Source: ELB16-189 sp035318625 (lineage in GTDB: Bacteria; Bacteroidota; Bacteroidia; Cytophagales; Cyclobacteriaceae). From it: a stretch of DNA of 64,000 nt. Numbering within the stretch: the first letter of the stretch is position 1; each line of letters begins with the position of its first letter. Made by a program: the position numbers and the translations under genes. The stretch spans positions 186,001-250,000 of the forward strand of contig DATHEL010000002.1 of NCBI GenBank assembly GCA_035318625.1, written 5' to 3'. Positions 33,347 through 45,800 of the stretch are shown here, piece after piece. The notes under the pieces are model-generated. The model worked only from the letters and a program-made list of their open reading frames with translations. It had not been told where the DNA came from and made no database searches.

Positions 33347-34639
33347 TTAGTAGGTCTTCGAAGGATCCAATCTCATCTCGACAAGCTCCGGCAACGTCTT
33401 AAACATCTTCAACACTTTCATCTTATAACCTGAAAGTGCAAACTCATCTCCCTGTTGTACAGACGGGCGCTCGGTGGTGATCATGCCGGCGAGCGTTTCA
33501 TACTCTTCCGATTCAGGGATCGGAATGTCGAGGTATTTGTTGATATCGTGAAGCGGCGAACGGGCGTGGACCTGGTAGATATAGTTGCCGACCGACGTCA
33601 CGATCTGTGACTCCTGGTCGTGCTCGTCCTGGATCTCCCCTACCAGCTCTTCAAGAATGTCTTCGAGGGTAACGAGACCGATCGTTCCACCAAACTCGCT
33701 GATGACGATGGCCATCTGCGTCTTCTTCAGCTGGAACTCCCGCAACAGGCTGTCGACACTTTTAGTCTCTGGAATGAAATAAACGGGCCGCATGATCTCG
33801 CGAACGATTTTTTCCGGCGTGTTCATAAAGCTCGAGATGATATCTTTTACGGTAACAATACCGACGATCTCTTCCAGTGATTGTTCATACAACGGATAAC
33901 GTGAAAATCCTTCCTGCAGAACGATATTGAGAGCATCACGCACCGAGTCGGTCGCCCTTATCGCGCTGATCTTGATACGGGGTATCATCACCTGGCGCAC
34001 CAGGCGGTCGTCGAAGTCGAACACGTTTTGTATCAGCTCGCGTTCTGCCGGTTCGATTGCGCCACCTTCTTCGCTCTCCGCGATGATCAGTTTCAATTCA
34101 TCTTCCGAATGGATATCCGCCTCAGAGATCGGCTTGATCCCGATTATCTTCAGCAGCAATCCGGCAAAACCGTTCAGCAGCCAGATGAAAGGGCGGAACA
34201 CAAAGTAAAATGCCCTGAGCCACGGTGCCAGCGATATGGCGGTGGATGTCGGGTACCGGATAGCAATGGTTTTCGGGGCGAGCTCGCCGAACACTATATG
34301 AAGTATGGTGATCATGGTGAAGGCGACAGGAACCGCGATGCGATGTGCGGAGGCCTCACTGAACTCCACTCCGAGGGAATTAAAAAATCCCATGATGATG
34401 CGGGTAGCGACGTCTTCGCCGAACCAGCCCAGGCCAAGACTGGCCAGTGTGATCCCCAGCTGGGTAGCGGCCAGGAAGCCGTCCAGGTTGTCTATAATAA
34501 GCTGGGCGGACCTTTTGGCCATCCCTCCTTTCTGAACAGCTATCTGGGAAGCCCTTACTTTTACGATCGCAAATTCAGCCGCAACGAAAAAGCCATTAAG
34601 GAAGACCAAAAACAGGGTAATCAGGATATCCACGGTCAT
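33347..34639 (-). CDS. CNNM/CorC-type transporter with CBS pair (hemolysin-like family)
   Basis: A 430-aa inner-membrane protein. The N-terminal DUF21/CNNM domain has about four helices (ILITLFLVFLNGFFVAAEFAIVKVR, LGITLASLGLGWFGEDVATR). A CBS pair follows (VRQVMIPRIKISAIRATDSVRDAL and IVTVKDIISSFMNT), then a C-terminal CorC_HlyC domain (SEFGGTIGLVTLEDILEELVGEIQDE). Members are linked to Mg2+ homeostasis; the older 'hemolysin' name is misleading. It is close to corA but on the opposite strand. Confidence 0.92.
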   Translation of the reverse strand: MTVDILITLFLVFLNGFFVAAEFAIVKVRASQIAVQKGGMAKRSAQLIIDNLDGFLAATQLGITLASLGLGWFGEDVATRIIMGFFNSLGVEFSEASAHRIAVPVAFTMITILHIVFGELAPKTIAIRYPTSTAISLAPWLRAFYFVFRPFIWLLNGFAGLLLKIIGIKPISEADIHSEDELKLIIAESEEGGAIEPAERELIQNVFDFDDRLVRQVMIPRIKISAIRATDSVRDALNIVLQEGFSRYPLYEQSLEEIVGIVTVKDIISSFMNTPEKIVREIMRPVYFIPETKSVDSLLREFQLKKTQMAIVISEFGGTIGLVTLEDILEELVGEIQDEHDQESQIVTSVGNYIYQVHARSPLHDINKYLDIPIPESEEYETLAGMITTERPSVQQGDEFALSGYKMKVLKMFKTLPELVEMRLDPSKTY

Positions 34640-34726
34640 AAGGGGAGCAAAGATAAAAATTCGGCCTGAACGGGCGTAATTGGCGCCGACGGGCTGATTT
34701 TGAGGCAGTTGGGTCTCCGGGTACGC

Positions 34727-36187
34727 CTATAAGATGAATGCCTGCTGGATCCAGTCGGCACCGTTATTATCGGTCAGGACCAGCAGGTGGTCCGCTCCTT
34801 CGATGACCGTTTCTCCCGTAGCTGTCAGATATTTACCGTTGCGGTGGATCAGTACGATCAGGGCATTTTTCGGCAGATTCAGGTCGACGACTGCCTTCCC
34901 GATCGCCGGCGACGTCATGGACACGTCGACTTCCACCAACGTGGATTTCAGGTCTTCCTTCAGCTCTATGTCCAGCGGGAATTTACGCTTCAGTTTTTCC
35001 GGCACACTGACATGCAGCCACTTGGCCATGATGGGAAGGGTCGTACCCTGGAGGAGCACCGAGATCGCTGAAGTAAAAAAGACAAGATTGAAGATCGTGC
35101 CGGCATAGTGAACGCCGGCAAGCATGGGGTACGTGGCGAACACGATCGGAGCTGCCCCGCGCAATCCCACCCAGGATATGAATAGCTTCTTCCGCCAGTT
35201 AAGATCTCTGGCGCGTGCAAGTGAAATGAAGACGGCTACAGGTCGCGCAACGAAGATGAGGAACGCCGTGATCATGATGCCTTCAGGAACTACACTGGCC
35301 ATCTGTTTGGGAAACACCAGCAGGCCCAACGAAAGGAACATGACGATCTGCATGAGCCAGGCCTGTCCGTCATAAAAACGAATAAGACTTTTCTTATGAA
35401 TGAAGTTGCTGTTGCCAAGTATGATTGCCGACACGTACACGGCAAGAAATCCGTTGCCGTGAATGCGGTCGGTAAACGAGAACGTGAAAAACACCATTGC
35501 CAGAACGAGCACCGGGTATAGTCCATCTACTTCCAGCTTGATGCGGTTCACCACGAATGTCATCGCACGTCCGGAAATAAACCCGCACACGCCGCCGATC
35601 ACCATGCCTATGAAGAACTTGGGGACCAGCGCAAGGATCGAAGAGTCGGGTGCTTGCACCAGGCCGATGAGGCTTACCGTAAGGAAGTATGCCATCGGGT
35701 CGTTACTGCCGCTCTCGAACTCGAGCAATGGACGGATGTTTCCCTTCAATCCGACATTCCGCGAACGTAAGATCGAGAACACTGCCGCGGCATCGGTCGA
35801 CGACACGACTGCACCCAGTAAAAGTCCTTCGATCAAAGTGTAGCCCATCAGCCATGAAACAAATACCCCCACCAGTAATGCGGTGATCAGCACACCAATC
35901 GTCGCCAGGGAAATGCCGTCTTTCAGGACCGGCCTGACACTCTCCATTTTTGTCTCCAGTCCTCCGCTGAAGAGTATGAAATTGAGCGCGACCACACCAA
36001 GGAATTGTGCAGCGCCGGCATCGTTGAAGTAGATCCCGCCGGGCCCGTCGGAACCGGCAAGCATGCCAACAATAAGAAACAATACGAGGGTGGGTATGCC
36101 TAGCTTGAAGGAGGTTTTCGAAGCTATAATGCTGATAAACAGCAGCAGTGATCCGAGGAGAAGTACGTTTTCAGAAGAGAAACTCAT
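34727..36187 (-). CDS. Potassium/proton antiporter, CPA1 type with RCK_C domain
   Basis: A 486-aa protein with about 12 helices of the Na+/H+-exchanger fold and a cytoplasmic TrkA_C/RCK_C-like tail (about 395-486). The ion-site region includes AVVSSTDAAAVFSILRSRNVGLKG and the helix with FESGSNDPMAYF. The layout and length match CvrA/NhaP2-type K+/H+ antiporters. It expels K+ (or Na+) in exchange for protons. It is a single gene with its promoter in the short spacer before 36265. Confidence 0.9.
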   Translation of the reverse strand: MSFSSENVLLLGSLLLFISIIASKTSFKLGIPTLVLFLIVGMLAGSDGPGGIYFNDAGAAQFLGVVALNFILFSGGLETKMESVRPVLKDGISLATIGVLITALLVGVFVSWLMGYTLIEGLLLGAVVSSTDAAAVFSILRSRNVGLKGNIRPLLEFESGSNDPMAYFLTVSLIGLVQAPDSSILALVPKFFIGMVIGGVCGFISGRAMTFVVNRIKLEVDGLYPVLVLAMVFFTFSFTDRIHGNGFLAVYVSAIILGNSNFIHKKSLIRFYDGQAWLMQIVMFLSLGLLVFPKQMASVVPEGIMITAFLIFVARPVAVFISLARARDLNWRKKLFISWVGLRGAAPIVFATYPMLAGVHYAGTIFNLVFFTSAISVLLQGTTLPIMAKWLHVSVPEKLKRKFPLDIELKEDLKSTLVEVDVSMTSPAIGKAVVDLNLPKNALIVLIHRNGKYLTATGETVIEGADHLLVLTDNNGADWIQQAFIL

Positions 36188-36264
36188 CGGTCAAGATAGG
36201 AAAGATGAGTTTTGGGAGATATTAGAATGTTTTTAATAATTGATGGTGAAGGCGAGGCTAGTCT

Positions 36265-36420
36265 TCATCTATTTTCCAATCGCGCATCCTCCATGCGGGA
36301 TATAATTCGATTGTTGTTAACAAATCCATATGGCACAGGGATGGCCTTTGAAATAGCAACGTCAATTTGATTGTGCTTATCGCTGATCTCGAAAAGCTGC
36401 AACAAGCTTTCGAGAGTCAT
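36265..36420 (-). CDS. Small protein of unknown function ending the RHS operon
   Basis: A 51-aa soluble-looking protein (MTLESLLQLFEISDKHNQID...). I start it at ATG 36420 because this forms a 4-nt ATGA overlap with the stop of the gene before it; a longer frame begins at 36450. No family is recognised. Being the last member of an overlapping gene chain behind an RHS protein, it is a candidate immunity or accessory protein. It could also be a degraded remnant of a longer immunity gene. Confidence 0.5.
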   Translation of the reverse strand: MTLESLLQLFEISDKHNQIDVAISKAIPVPYGFVNNNRIISRMEDARLENR

Positions 36421-36803
36421 TTCATCGGAATATCCGGTATTTGTTCCCAACCGTTCGGGGGGATCTCCATTCCTTCGGGAATGGGTTTATCGAACAAAAT
36501 GTATGTCCACTCGGGATGACTTTCCCAGTACCTGATTACAAATCTTGATCCGACTTTGGCGTCAAAACACTCCTGACCGGTACAGTGCGACTCCAATTTT
36601 TTACCGTCGACGGTGTATTCGAACGTTGCACCCTCGTGTTTTGGAGTGAAGTACCTTCCTGTAATAACGCAAACTGTGTAGAGTTCCCGGGTGGAATTTT
36701 TCTCAACATCCTTGTAATAATTATAGCCTATTACCGACAGAATCAGCACGGCAAAAAAAACCATTGAAGCATAGAATTGCAAGTTGGTCCTTGGGTTCGC
36801 CAT
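36417..36803 (-). CDS. Membrane-anchored small protein, candidate immunity partner of the RHS protein
   Basis: A 128-aa protein with one N-terminal membrane helix (about 10-28, FYASMVFFAVLILSVIGYNYY) and a compact beta-rich domain of about 90 residues (VITGRYFTPKHEGATFEYTV, GSRFVIRYWESHPEWTYILF). Cys74 and Cys79 could form a disulphide. Its ATG shares one base with the stop of the 3209-aa RHS gene (TAATG), and its own stop overlaps the next start (ATGA). Similar one-helix proteins with a DUF3592-like domain are common in Bacteroidota. The immunity role is inferred from position only. Confidence 0.7.
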   Translation of the reverse strand: MANPRTNLQFYASMVFFAVLILSVIGYNYYKDVEKNSTRELYTVCVITGRYFTPKHEGATFEYTVDGKKLESHCTGQECFDAKVGSRFVIRYWESHPEWTYILFDKPIPEGMEIPPNGWEQIPDIPMK

Positions 36804-39800
36804 TATTTGTTCTCTTCTTTCGACGCATTCTTTATTAGTCCGCTCATGAGTTTCGATCCATAGTCAGTCATTGTCTGAATAAAGGGTTGATAGCCAGAGG
36901 CTGCGATGTTAGAATTGCCACTTATACGTCCGGCCATCGTCCCAAGACCAAACTCAACCAAGGTATTGTAATTCATATTCACGCTGAACTGATTGCCTGA
37001 ATTTGCAAAAGGCGTATAATCAAAGATAGCACCCGTGGCCGAACTTGTCATGGAATTTAATCCAAGGAAGCCCTGGGCTCCAATGTCGAAAACATCGAGT
37101 TGCTGCAAATCACCTCCACTGGTTAGCATTTGATTGCTTGTTTCGACGGCGGCGTTAAAGCCTACCTTCGCCCAATAGGTCTTTGAAAGGACGTCAGCCG
37201 TTGGCATCAGCCCCTCACCAGTTCCGAGTAAAGCCGTCCGGATGCCTTGTGCGGATATCGATATTGATCCTTCACCCATCATTTGAACAAGCATCGGAGC
37301 CGCAACTGCCACTACCAGGGTTCCTGTAACACCAATGTTTAGCATTGTTCCGGTAACTCGTTTAAAGTTCTTTATCCATTCTGTCTCTGGCGGCGGCTGC
37401 CCCCAGTGTATTGATCTGTTGTTGTTCCAAAGACGATTGGCTGCGTCGTAACCTTCGTCCCTGTATTTGGCACCCAACGCGCGGTCAATAGGATTGAGAC
37501 TATTCAGGAGGTACCCGAATTCCACGGATTGATCTATCCGGTCTCCTCTTATAACAACTTCATCAAGGAGCGTCGTCGATATCTCATCATCTTCACCGGC
37601 AAGACCCAGAGGATCGTTGAACAACATGGGATTGTTATAGGCGAACAACATCGGACTGTTGCCTGGAAAGAGATCTGCCATAGCATCGACACTGAAGAAC
37701 CTGCCCAATTCCTGGTGATACATCCTGGCATTGGTCATATACCAATCCAACCCGAGGTCATCTTCGATTTCTGAAGCACTGTTAAACATATATAAGTTTC
37801 TCAGTGAACTTTCCCTGCTGAAGGAGTTGAACGCCAGCCCAAACGGATAGTAATCCTGGCTTTGGACAATGATGGACTTAATGTGATCAACTTTAAAGTC
37901 ATCAAAATACACTTCGAGTTGTGATCCACCTAAAGCAGAATTATCGTTGCTCAGGAATAGGTATACATACCCTGGCTCCTTGATGGTCAGCGATTTGGAC
38001 AGTTGTTCATGAGTTGCGTCCTGACCATACTCCCTTCCTGCTGTTGTCATCCGCACGAATCCCTGGTCTTTCACCATGTAGTTCCTGTCGAACACTAAAT
38101 AGTTCAGGTATGCTTTCGGTGCCGTCCCCGTGTCACCGCTCTTGTCCAACAGGCCCATGTAAGGAGTCGTTATTCCGCCTGTGCTTCCCGGGGTGCCTCC
38201 GTCTATAAATGTGCCGCCCGGCGCCGATCCGTTCGCAATCGAGGTTATTAGACCATTAAGGGCAGTGGTCCAGTTGCTGGTATTTGGATCCAGGTATTTC
38301 GCAAATACCTGCACGTTCACTACGTCGCCAGCCATTACACTCAGGGACTTGGCGAGCCCGGTGCGTTCGTTAGCCGATCCGTTAAGCCTTGTTGCGTAAT
38401 AGGTTGTCCCTGCATTTGTATGATCGAAGAGGGTAGAGTTGACCTTCACCGCTTCGTTATAATACAGAAACTTACCTTGTTCGGCGCCGGCGTTTGCAGT
38501 TTCAAGAGTCGCAAGGGAATTGTCAGTTTCATCGCGCGACGTAAACGTCACCCTCACGTTGCCCATGTGATCTTTAATGTTGTATTGATATTCCGGTGCT
38601 GCCAGGTTCGATATTCTAACAACCTCGAAATCGTTCAGGTAGAATGTCGAACCATTAGCCACGGTATTCCACGCCAATCCGGCAGTAAGATTGCCGCTTG
38701 ATGGAACAGTGAAAATGGTCTCCACCCACGACTCCGATTCGGGAGTACTCTGTGGGAATTTCGTCAACCAGCTTACATCGACGCCGTTCACCTGTGCAAG
38801 GATGTAAACGTCGTACGAAACGCTGTAGCCTTTTGCCCGTACCAGAAATTTTTCTCCGGCCGAAACGGGTATCACGCCAGTTACATTCTGAAGGCCTGTA
38901 CGCGTGACCGTTCCGTTGGAGACTGCTCTCAGATAGGTCTGATTGCTGTTCTGCGTTACCGCCGTCAGCGTGCAGCTCGTGCAGGTCAGCCCTGTCGTCG
39001 CTACGCCGTCGGTGTAGAACATTTGCTCCCTGTTTTTCAGTACGATCCTTCCCTCCTCATGCCGCACACTCTGCAGGTCGTCTTCCAGGTACTCATACTC
39101 TCCGGCATAGTCGGTCTGCTTCCTTGTGTACCATGCAGACGTCACTTGCGAAAGCTTCCGGCCAACCGCATCATAAATATAGACCAAGCTGCCGCTGTTA
39201 CTGCCGCGATAAATCGCGACGGGCAGGTTCAGGTGATTATACGACGACGCCGTTGTCATGCCTTTGTTTTGATCCGTGAGCACGTTACCATTGGCATCGT
39301 AGGTATAGTCATTTGCAACGTTACTCCCGTCTACAAAACCCTCTGCCTTGTTGCCTGTGTCCCCCACCTTCAACAGCTTGTTGGTTTTCATAATACCCGC
39401 TCCATAATCGTATGTGAGAACGTCCATGGCCGTTCCTGTTTTGTCCCTCCTGGTCAGCGAAAGAATATTACCGTTGAAATCGTATGAATATCCACTCTCG
39501 TTGTACGCCAGCGACGTATTGGGTTGCCATGCTGTGGTCCTCTCCGCAAATTGAGCCGACGTAAGGCGATTCATTGCGTCGTAAGCATACTTGTAAGCAT
39601 TTTGTTTTACGGTGCCAAGTCCCTGGTTGTAGCTCCATTTCATGGCTGTGACGTTGCCGTTGAATAAGCCGGCATTTCCCAACTCCGAATCGACCTGTTG
39701 GTACAACAGGTCCATACCGAACAGGTCACCCGTCTGACTCGCTCCATCGTCGTTCTTGTCGGTGGGGCTGGATGCCAGCTCTGCTCCATTTACTGAGGTT

Positions 39801-42800
39801 ACCCAGCCGCGAATGTTGTAGCGATAATCGACGCTCTGTTTTCCGGTGACACCGTTGTCTGTTGAGTGGAGCTGCTTGTCCACACGTTGTCCCAGCTCGT
39901 TGTATTCATTTGAAATAAGCAGAACTTCAGTTTCACCGTTGAACTTGTGCCACGTCTTGAGTGACCTTCCTGAATGGTCGTATGAAAACCTGCGAATAGT
40001 TGTTTGAGTCCTGGTGTCGAACGAAGTGCGGACATTCGCAAATGTCGAGGTGAGGCTGTAGATGGCCGCATCTACAAGTAATGCCGGAGTCGAAGTGCCG
40101 GGCGCAGTCGCCAATAGAGCTCCATTCTTATAATACCTGACTGTTCCCGCTGTTCTATCGACCTTCAACACGTCTCCTGCGACAACGGGGCCCCGAACCG
40201 TACCAGCGATAGAGTTTTCACCGGTGAACACCTGGTTGGCGCTGCCCACGCCGATTGCATAGTTAATCGAGCTCGACAGCGTATTGGGGTCACTCGCCGA
40301 TAAACCAATAAACCATGCATTGCCCGTCGGGTCGACCACTGTGGCTTCAACCCAGCCGTCAGTATTAGCCGGCAGAACCTGCGACGACGATCCCCCGCTG
40401 TAGCCCCACCCGGGAGTCGGCGACGAATTGGTCAGGCGATTACCGGTCAGAATAAAATTACTCCGGTTCTTCCAGGTAACATCCTGATCGACGTGAACGG
40501 TCTTCGTTTTTGTTACCAGACCACTGATAAACTCTATAACGTTGGTTGTCCGGTCTGTGCCACCTTTATAATTGTCGGAAACGGATTGTATAACTCTAAA
40601 TCTGTTGTCGTAATAGCTCGCCGTTACAAGCCAGGTGTAACCTCCGTCGAGCACTTTTACTTTTGAACCCGTTGCAAGCCCCTTGGTCCCTGTAAAAAAA
40701 GTTGTCGCCTGCTCACCCGGAAGCTCGTCGCTCTTGAAATTCAACCTGGCAATATTATACATGCCGGTCTGCCACGCATAATCGTCGTAATAGTTGACTG
40801 TAAGGTATTTGTTAGCGTCTGTTACGACTGGGAAAGAGCGAGTGGTATAACCGTGAACGGCAGTGCCACGGGATTCTCCCCACCTGGCCGATGGCTTTGT
40901 ATAGTACTGATTTACAACTGTTTGCATCTGTTGCTGGGTCAGGACCTCTGTCGTGTCTTTGATACCAGTCAGTACCGGGCGATTCAATAAATCATACTTC
41001 GTGAAAGTCCATTGGTTATTTAACCTCTGGTTACCATCCTGTGTAAGCACGACCCTGTCGCGATCGTCGTACACTGTGTACACCCAATCCGCACCGGGTA
41101 CCCTTTTGGCGATCATCCGGTTGCGGCCATCATACTTGTATTGGAAGCTCCAGTTGTTGAGGGCAAGGGTTATTTCACCCACCTCAAACGAAGATATTGC
41201 CGCGGGTGCATTGCCGGAAAAAATGGAAGTCTTACTACGCAGCTTGAGGGCCTGGCTGACAGTGACGCTTCTCAGCACCACTCCGTTGCGACTGTAGCTC
41301 ACGTTTGTGCCCGTGCGTTCTATCCTGATCACATCACCGGGTTGGTACGAGCTCAGGAAAAGTTGGCTGCCTCCCTGTATGTTGGAAAGTGTCGACGTTG
41401 CAGCGTCGACGATCACGGCGTTCTCGAAAGTGGTGTTGGCGTAGTTACCGGTCAACGTAGCGAAGCCGGTCATAAATGTTTGTGTATTGCCTGGGATTAC
41501 GAACTGTATCCAACCGTTTGTATTTGCCGCAAGAGAGGGAGTGGTGATCGCACCGCCGTTCCATGCGGCTACGCCAGTGATCTTGGTAAGCGAGAAATCG
41601 GACTCCACGTTAACGCCCGCGAGCTCATCCCATGTCGGATGCTTATCGAGAGTGAATGTTCTCGAGGCGGTGCGGGTCTGGGCATCGGTTACAGTTAATG
41701 TGTAGGTTCCAGCCGCCTTACCCGAAATACCCGCAGTCGTTTCTCCACTTGACCACGAATAGGTATAAGGGGCTGTTCCTCCCGAAGCAACAACGCTTAT
41801 TGCACCCGATGTACTTGCGGTCTTTAAACCATTCACGGTTCCTGTGATGTTGATTCTCGAATCGAACGAGGTATTGAACATTGGCACGCTTCCAACGGAG
41901 ATTGTCGCCTTCCATCGAAGCTCAAGCAGAGGGTCGGTTCCTATAGTCCTTTTGACAACGCCGTTCCGGAGATAATTGATCGAGCTACCTACACGTTCAA
42001 TTCTCAGAACATCGCCGGGCAGGAAATTTCCGAAAGGCCCGCCGGTACCCCCTTCAATGGTTGTGGCGGTGCTGCCACCACTCAGTGCTAAACCGTTTCT
42101 TAGCGACCCCAGGGCATACGATCCATCTGCATAACTAAAGCCCACTCGATAGATGAACGCACTAGTGCCATTAGGTGCGACCATTTCCATCCAGCCATCG
42201 GTGCTGGCCGGCAGATAGCCCGAACTGACTGCCCCTCCATCCCAATTTGTCGAGTTTATTTTAGTGATCGAATTTGCTCCGACGGTGACATTGGTGGTAT
42301 TGCTGAATATCTGTCTGTAACCGAGCGAATACGTTCGCTGGGCCGTACGACCCTCGCTGTCTGTGACTGTTACAGTGTAATTGCCGCGTGCCTTACTGGT
42401 GATCGTGCCGGCAGTGCCGTGGCCATTCGCCCACAAGTAAGTATATGGTGTCGATCCACCTACGGGGGCAACCGTGATCGATCCGGTTCCGTCGGTCTTA
42501 CCGGTCCCAATAACTGTGGTCAACGGAAGAATGCGGCTGTCGGTCGAGCATATGACGGCTGGAATTACTCCATTGCCTATATAGAACTTCGGTTTCAGCT
42601 CATAATCTGTTGCCATGGCGATCGTTCGCAATAGAACTCCGTTGCGGTAATATTTGATGTTACTCGATTCGCGTGCAATCCGGAAAATATCGCCCGCCTG
42701 CGTGCTACTCAAAAAAGCTGTTGCCGTCGACTCGGTGTAATTAGCCTGGGCGGTGCTTGTTAAATTGAATGAGTAAAGGAACTCCAGCAATCCGAAATTA

Positions 42801-45800
42801 AAATCATTGAGACCGAAACCCACCTGGTAGTTATATTGATTAGTCTGATGCACCCATTCTATCCATCCGTCCTGGCCTGCAGGAATTACATTAGATGAGT
42901 TTGCTCCTGCCGGCGATGCTACGCCGTTGTAAAAGCCTGCGTAAGTACCATTCGGAATGATGTTGATCGGATCCGTTATATAGTTTTTGTACTGAATGTT
43001 AAATGTTTTTACCGTTTGGCGGGCCTGGGCATCGGTAATAGTCAGGGTATAAGCACCTCTTGCCTTGCCGGAGATACCGGAAGTAGTTTCCCCACTCGAC
43101 CATGAATAGGTGTACGGTGCCGTCCCGCCCTCCACTGTAGTTGTAATAGATCCTGTATTATTGGCAACACCGGTTCCTGTTATTACCGGCTGAATCACCG
43201 GGCTTGAATCGAAAGACGAAACAACAGGCGGCGCACTGATCGCATAAACCGCCGACTTCACGGCAAGTTCAATTGCCGGATTAGTCGGGAATGTTCTTAC
43301 GGCCACCCCATTGCGGTAATAAACAATGTTTGAGTTTTCTCGTGCAATTCGCAACACGTCTCCCGGTTGCGCACTGGGCATCGTAGTGAGTGTGGTTGTC
43401 TCGGTGGTCGCCAATTGTTGGTTTGCACTGTGAACGTACCATCCATTTCTTAAGTCATTAAACGTGTAGGCCGTGAATGAATAACCGAATCCGATGGCGT
43501 ATATCGAGCTCAGGTCATTGGAAACCACCCATTCAATGAAGCCATTGGTGTTTGCCGGCAGCGTGTTGAGTGAGTTGGCTCCCTGGTTCCACCCCACACC
43601 GGGAGCTGTTCGCGTGAGTCCATTGTTAGCGGTCTCGGATACACCGAATATGAATGTGTATTTCTGCTTGAATCCAATGTAATACGTTCTCTGAGCGGTC
43701 CGCCCTTGAGTGTCGGTGATGGTGACCGTATAGGAACCTCTTGCCTTGCCCGAGAGAGACGCGGTGGTTTCACCACTCGACCATGAATAAGTGTAAGATC
43801 CCGAACCGCCAATCGTGCTTAGTGAAATTGCACCTGTGTTGTCGATCCGTTCCGTGCCTGTAACAACAGCAAGCGGCATAAGACTGGACGCCTGAGATGA
43901 AATGACGGTTGGAGAACTGCCTGTGTGGATAGTTACCCTTCCTTTTAACTCAATAACCGGGGTCTGAGCTGAGGATCTTAAGAGGACACCGTTTCTGTAA
44001 TAGTTGATATTACCTCCTTCGCGGGCAAGGCGTAAGACATCGCCCGGTTTCCACGTACCCAGTGCGATCGTTACCGTGCTCTCCCACGCCGTAATTGTTC
44101 CGTTATAATGAACCTGTATGCCGTACTTCATAGCCCAGGTGGGATCATGAGAATTATCCATAAGGCTGAACCCTACAACGTAAATAGAGGTCGTATTATC
44201 TGGAACGAACTCCAAGTAGCCATCGGTGTTCGTAGGAATAATGCTGGAACTTATCGCGCTCGAATTCCATCCCGGAACACTGGTCTTCGAAAGCGCATTC
44301 CCCGCAGGTGCGACATTTACCAGATTTGTCCACGTATGATTGTATTGAAGATTGTAAGTCCTCGCCGACGTCCTTCCTTCGGCATCGGTAGCTGTTACCG
44401 TGTAGGCATTTCTCGCCTTCCCCGAAATACCCGAAGTTGTTTCGCCACTGCTCCATGAATAGGTATATGGAGCCGTTCCACCAGATACAGTAGTGCTGAT
44501 GGATGCTGTATTGTTAGCTACAGCGGTGCCGTTAACAATTCCTTCAACAATTAACTGCTGTCCGAATGAAGACACAAAACGTGGCGAGCTTCCGCTATTT
44601 ACGCCGACCTTGATCTTTACCTCGAGACCCGGAGTCATCGACGTGGTTCGAACCGCAGTACCATTTACTATATAGGTGATCGTGTTGCCGGTGCGGTCGA
44701 TGCGCATCACGTCGCCCGGTTCACCACCCCCGGCTCCGAATGGAGCTCCCCCTTCGTAGGTAAGCACCTGGCCGGTAGAACCCAGGTAGACAAACCCATT
44801 CTTCCAGTTGGTGTAGTCCCATTGAGAATCTCCCCACTGAAAACCTATGGCAAATGACGGATTGTCGGGAGGAATGACCCACTCCGCCCAACCGTTCACG
44901 CCGGCGGCAAGCACGTGTGAAGTATTGGCACCTCCAACCCACCCGGCAGCGCCCGTGCGTTGGATACGTCTGTCCGGTTCTTCCGTTGCCTGAACAAGCT
45001 GAGTATAATTTTCTTTGAAGGCTATCGCATAAGTCCTGCTGAAAGTCCGGTTCTCGGCGTCTGTAACTGTCACTGAATAAGACCCACGGTTCTTGTTCAC
45101 GATCGACGACGTGGTTGCAGACGACGACCATGAATAAGTATAGGGTCCGACACCTCCATAGGGAGAGAGTGAAATACTTCCGGTCCCATCGGCAACACCC
45201 GTCCCTGCAACAACCGCATTGCTTCGGAGACTGCCGTCCACAGAACAGTTTACTTTCGGCACAGAGCCCCACGCAACAACGACCTTAAGCGGATGGTACG
45301 TGGCTGAAGCGGCAACGGTCCTGAAGACAGTTCCGTTCCGGTAGTAGTTGATATTGGATCCTTCGTGCGCTATTTTGAATACGTCACCCGCGCGATACTT
45401 TGCGATTGACGTTCCGACTGCCAGCTCGTAAACATAAAATGTACCATCCTGGGCGATATATATCGCATTCCGGAAAGATGTGAGGGTCAAGGTCTGGTCA
45501 AGCTCAAAACCAGCCACGTAACCCGAGCTATAATCGGTGACCGTGAATTCCATCCATCCATCGTTAGAGAACGCATTTGTTGGGTCGGAGCCTGCACCGT
45601 TCCATCCGCTGGCAGTTGTCTTGGTTAGAACACCGTTCGATTGGGTAACATCTTTCAGAACACCATAGGTAACTTTGTAGCCGATGTTCATTGTTTGAAC
45701 AGTCTGTCTCGCATCGGCATCGGTAACGGTCAACGTATAGGCACCCGGAGCTTTGCTCGAAATGGAACTTGTGTTTTCTCCCGAAGACCAGCTATACGTG

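Noticed and set aside
33347..34639. Naming the CBS-domain protein a hemolysin
   Set aside because: The domain order DUF21-CBS-CBS-CorC_HlyC is that of ion-homeostasis proteins; toxin activity is not supported.
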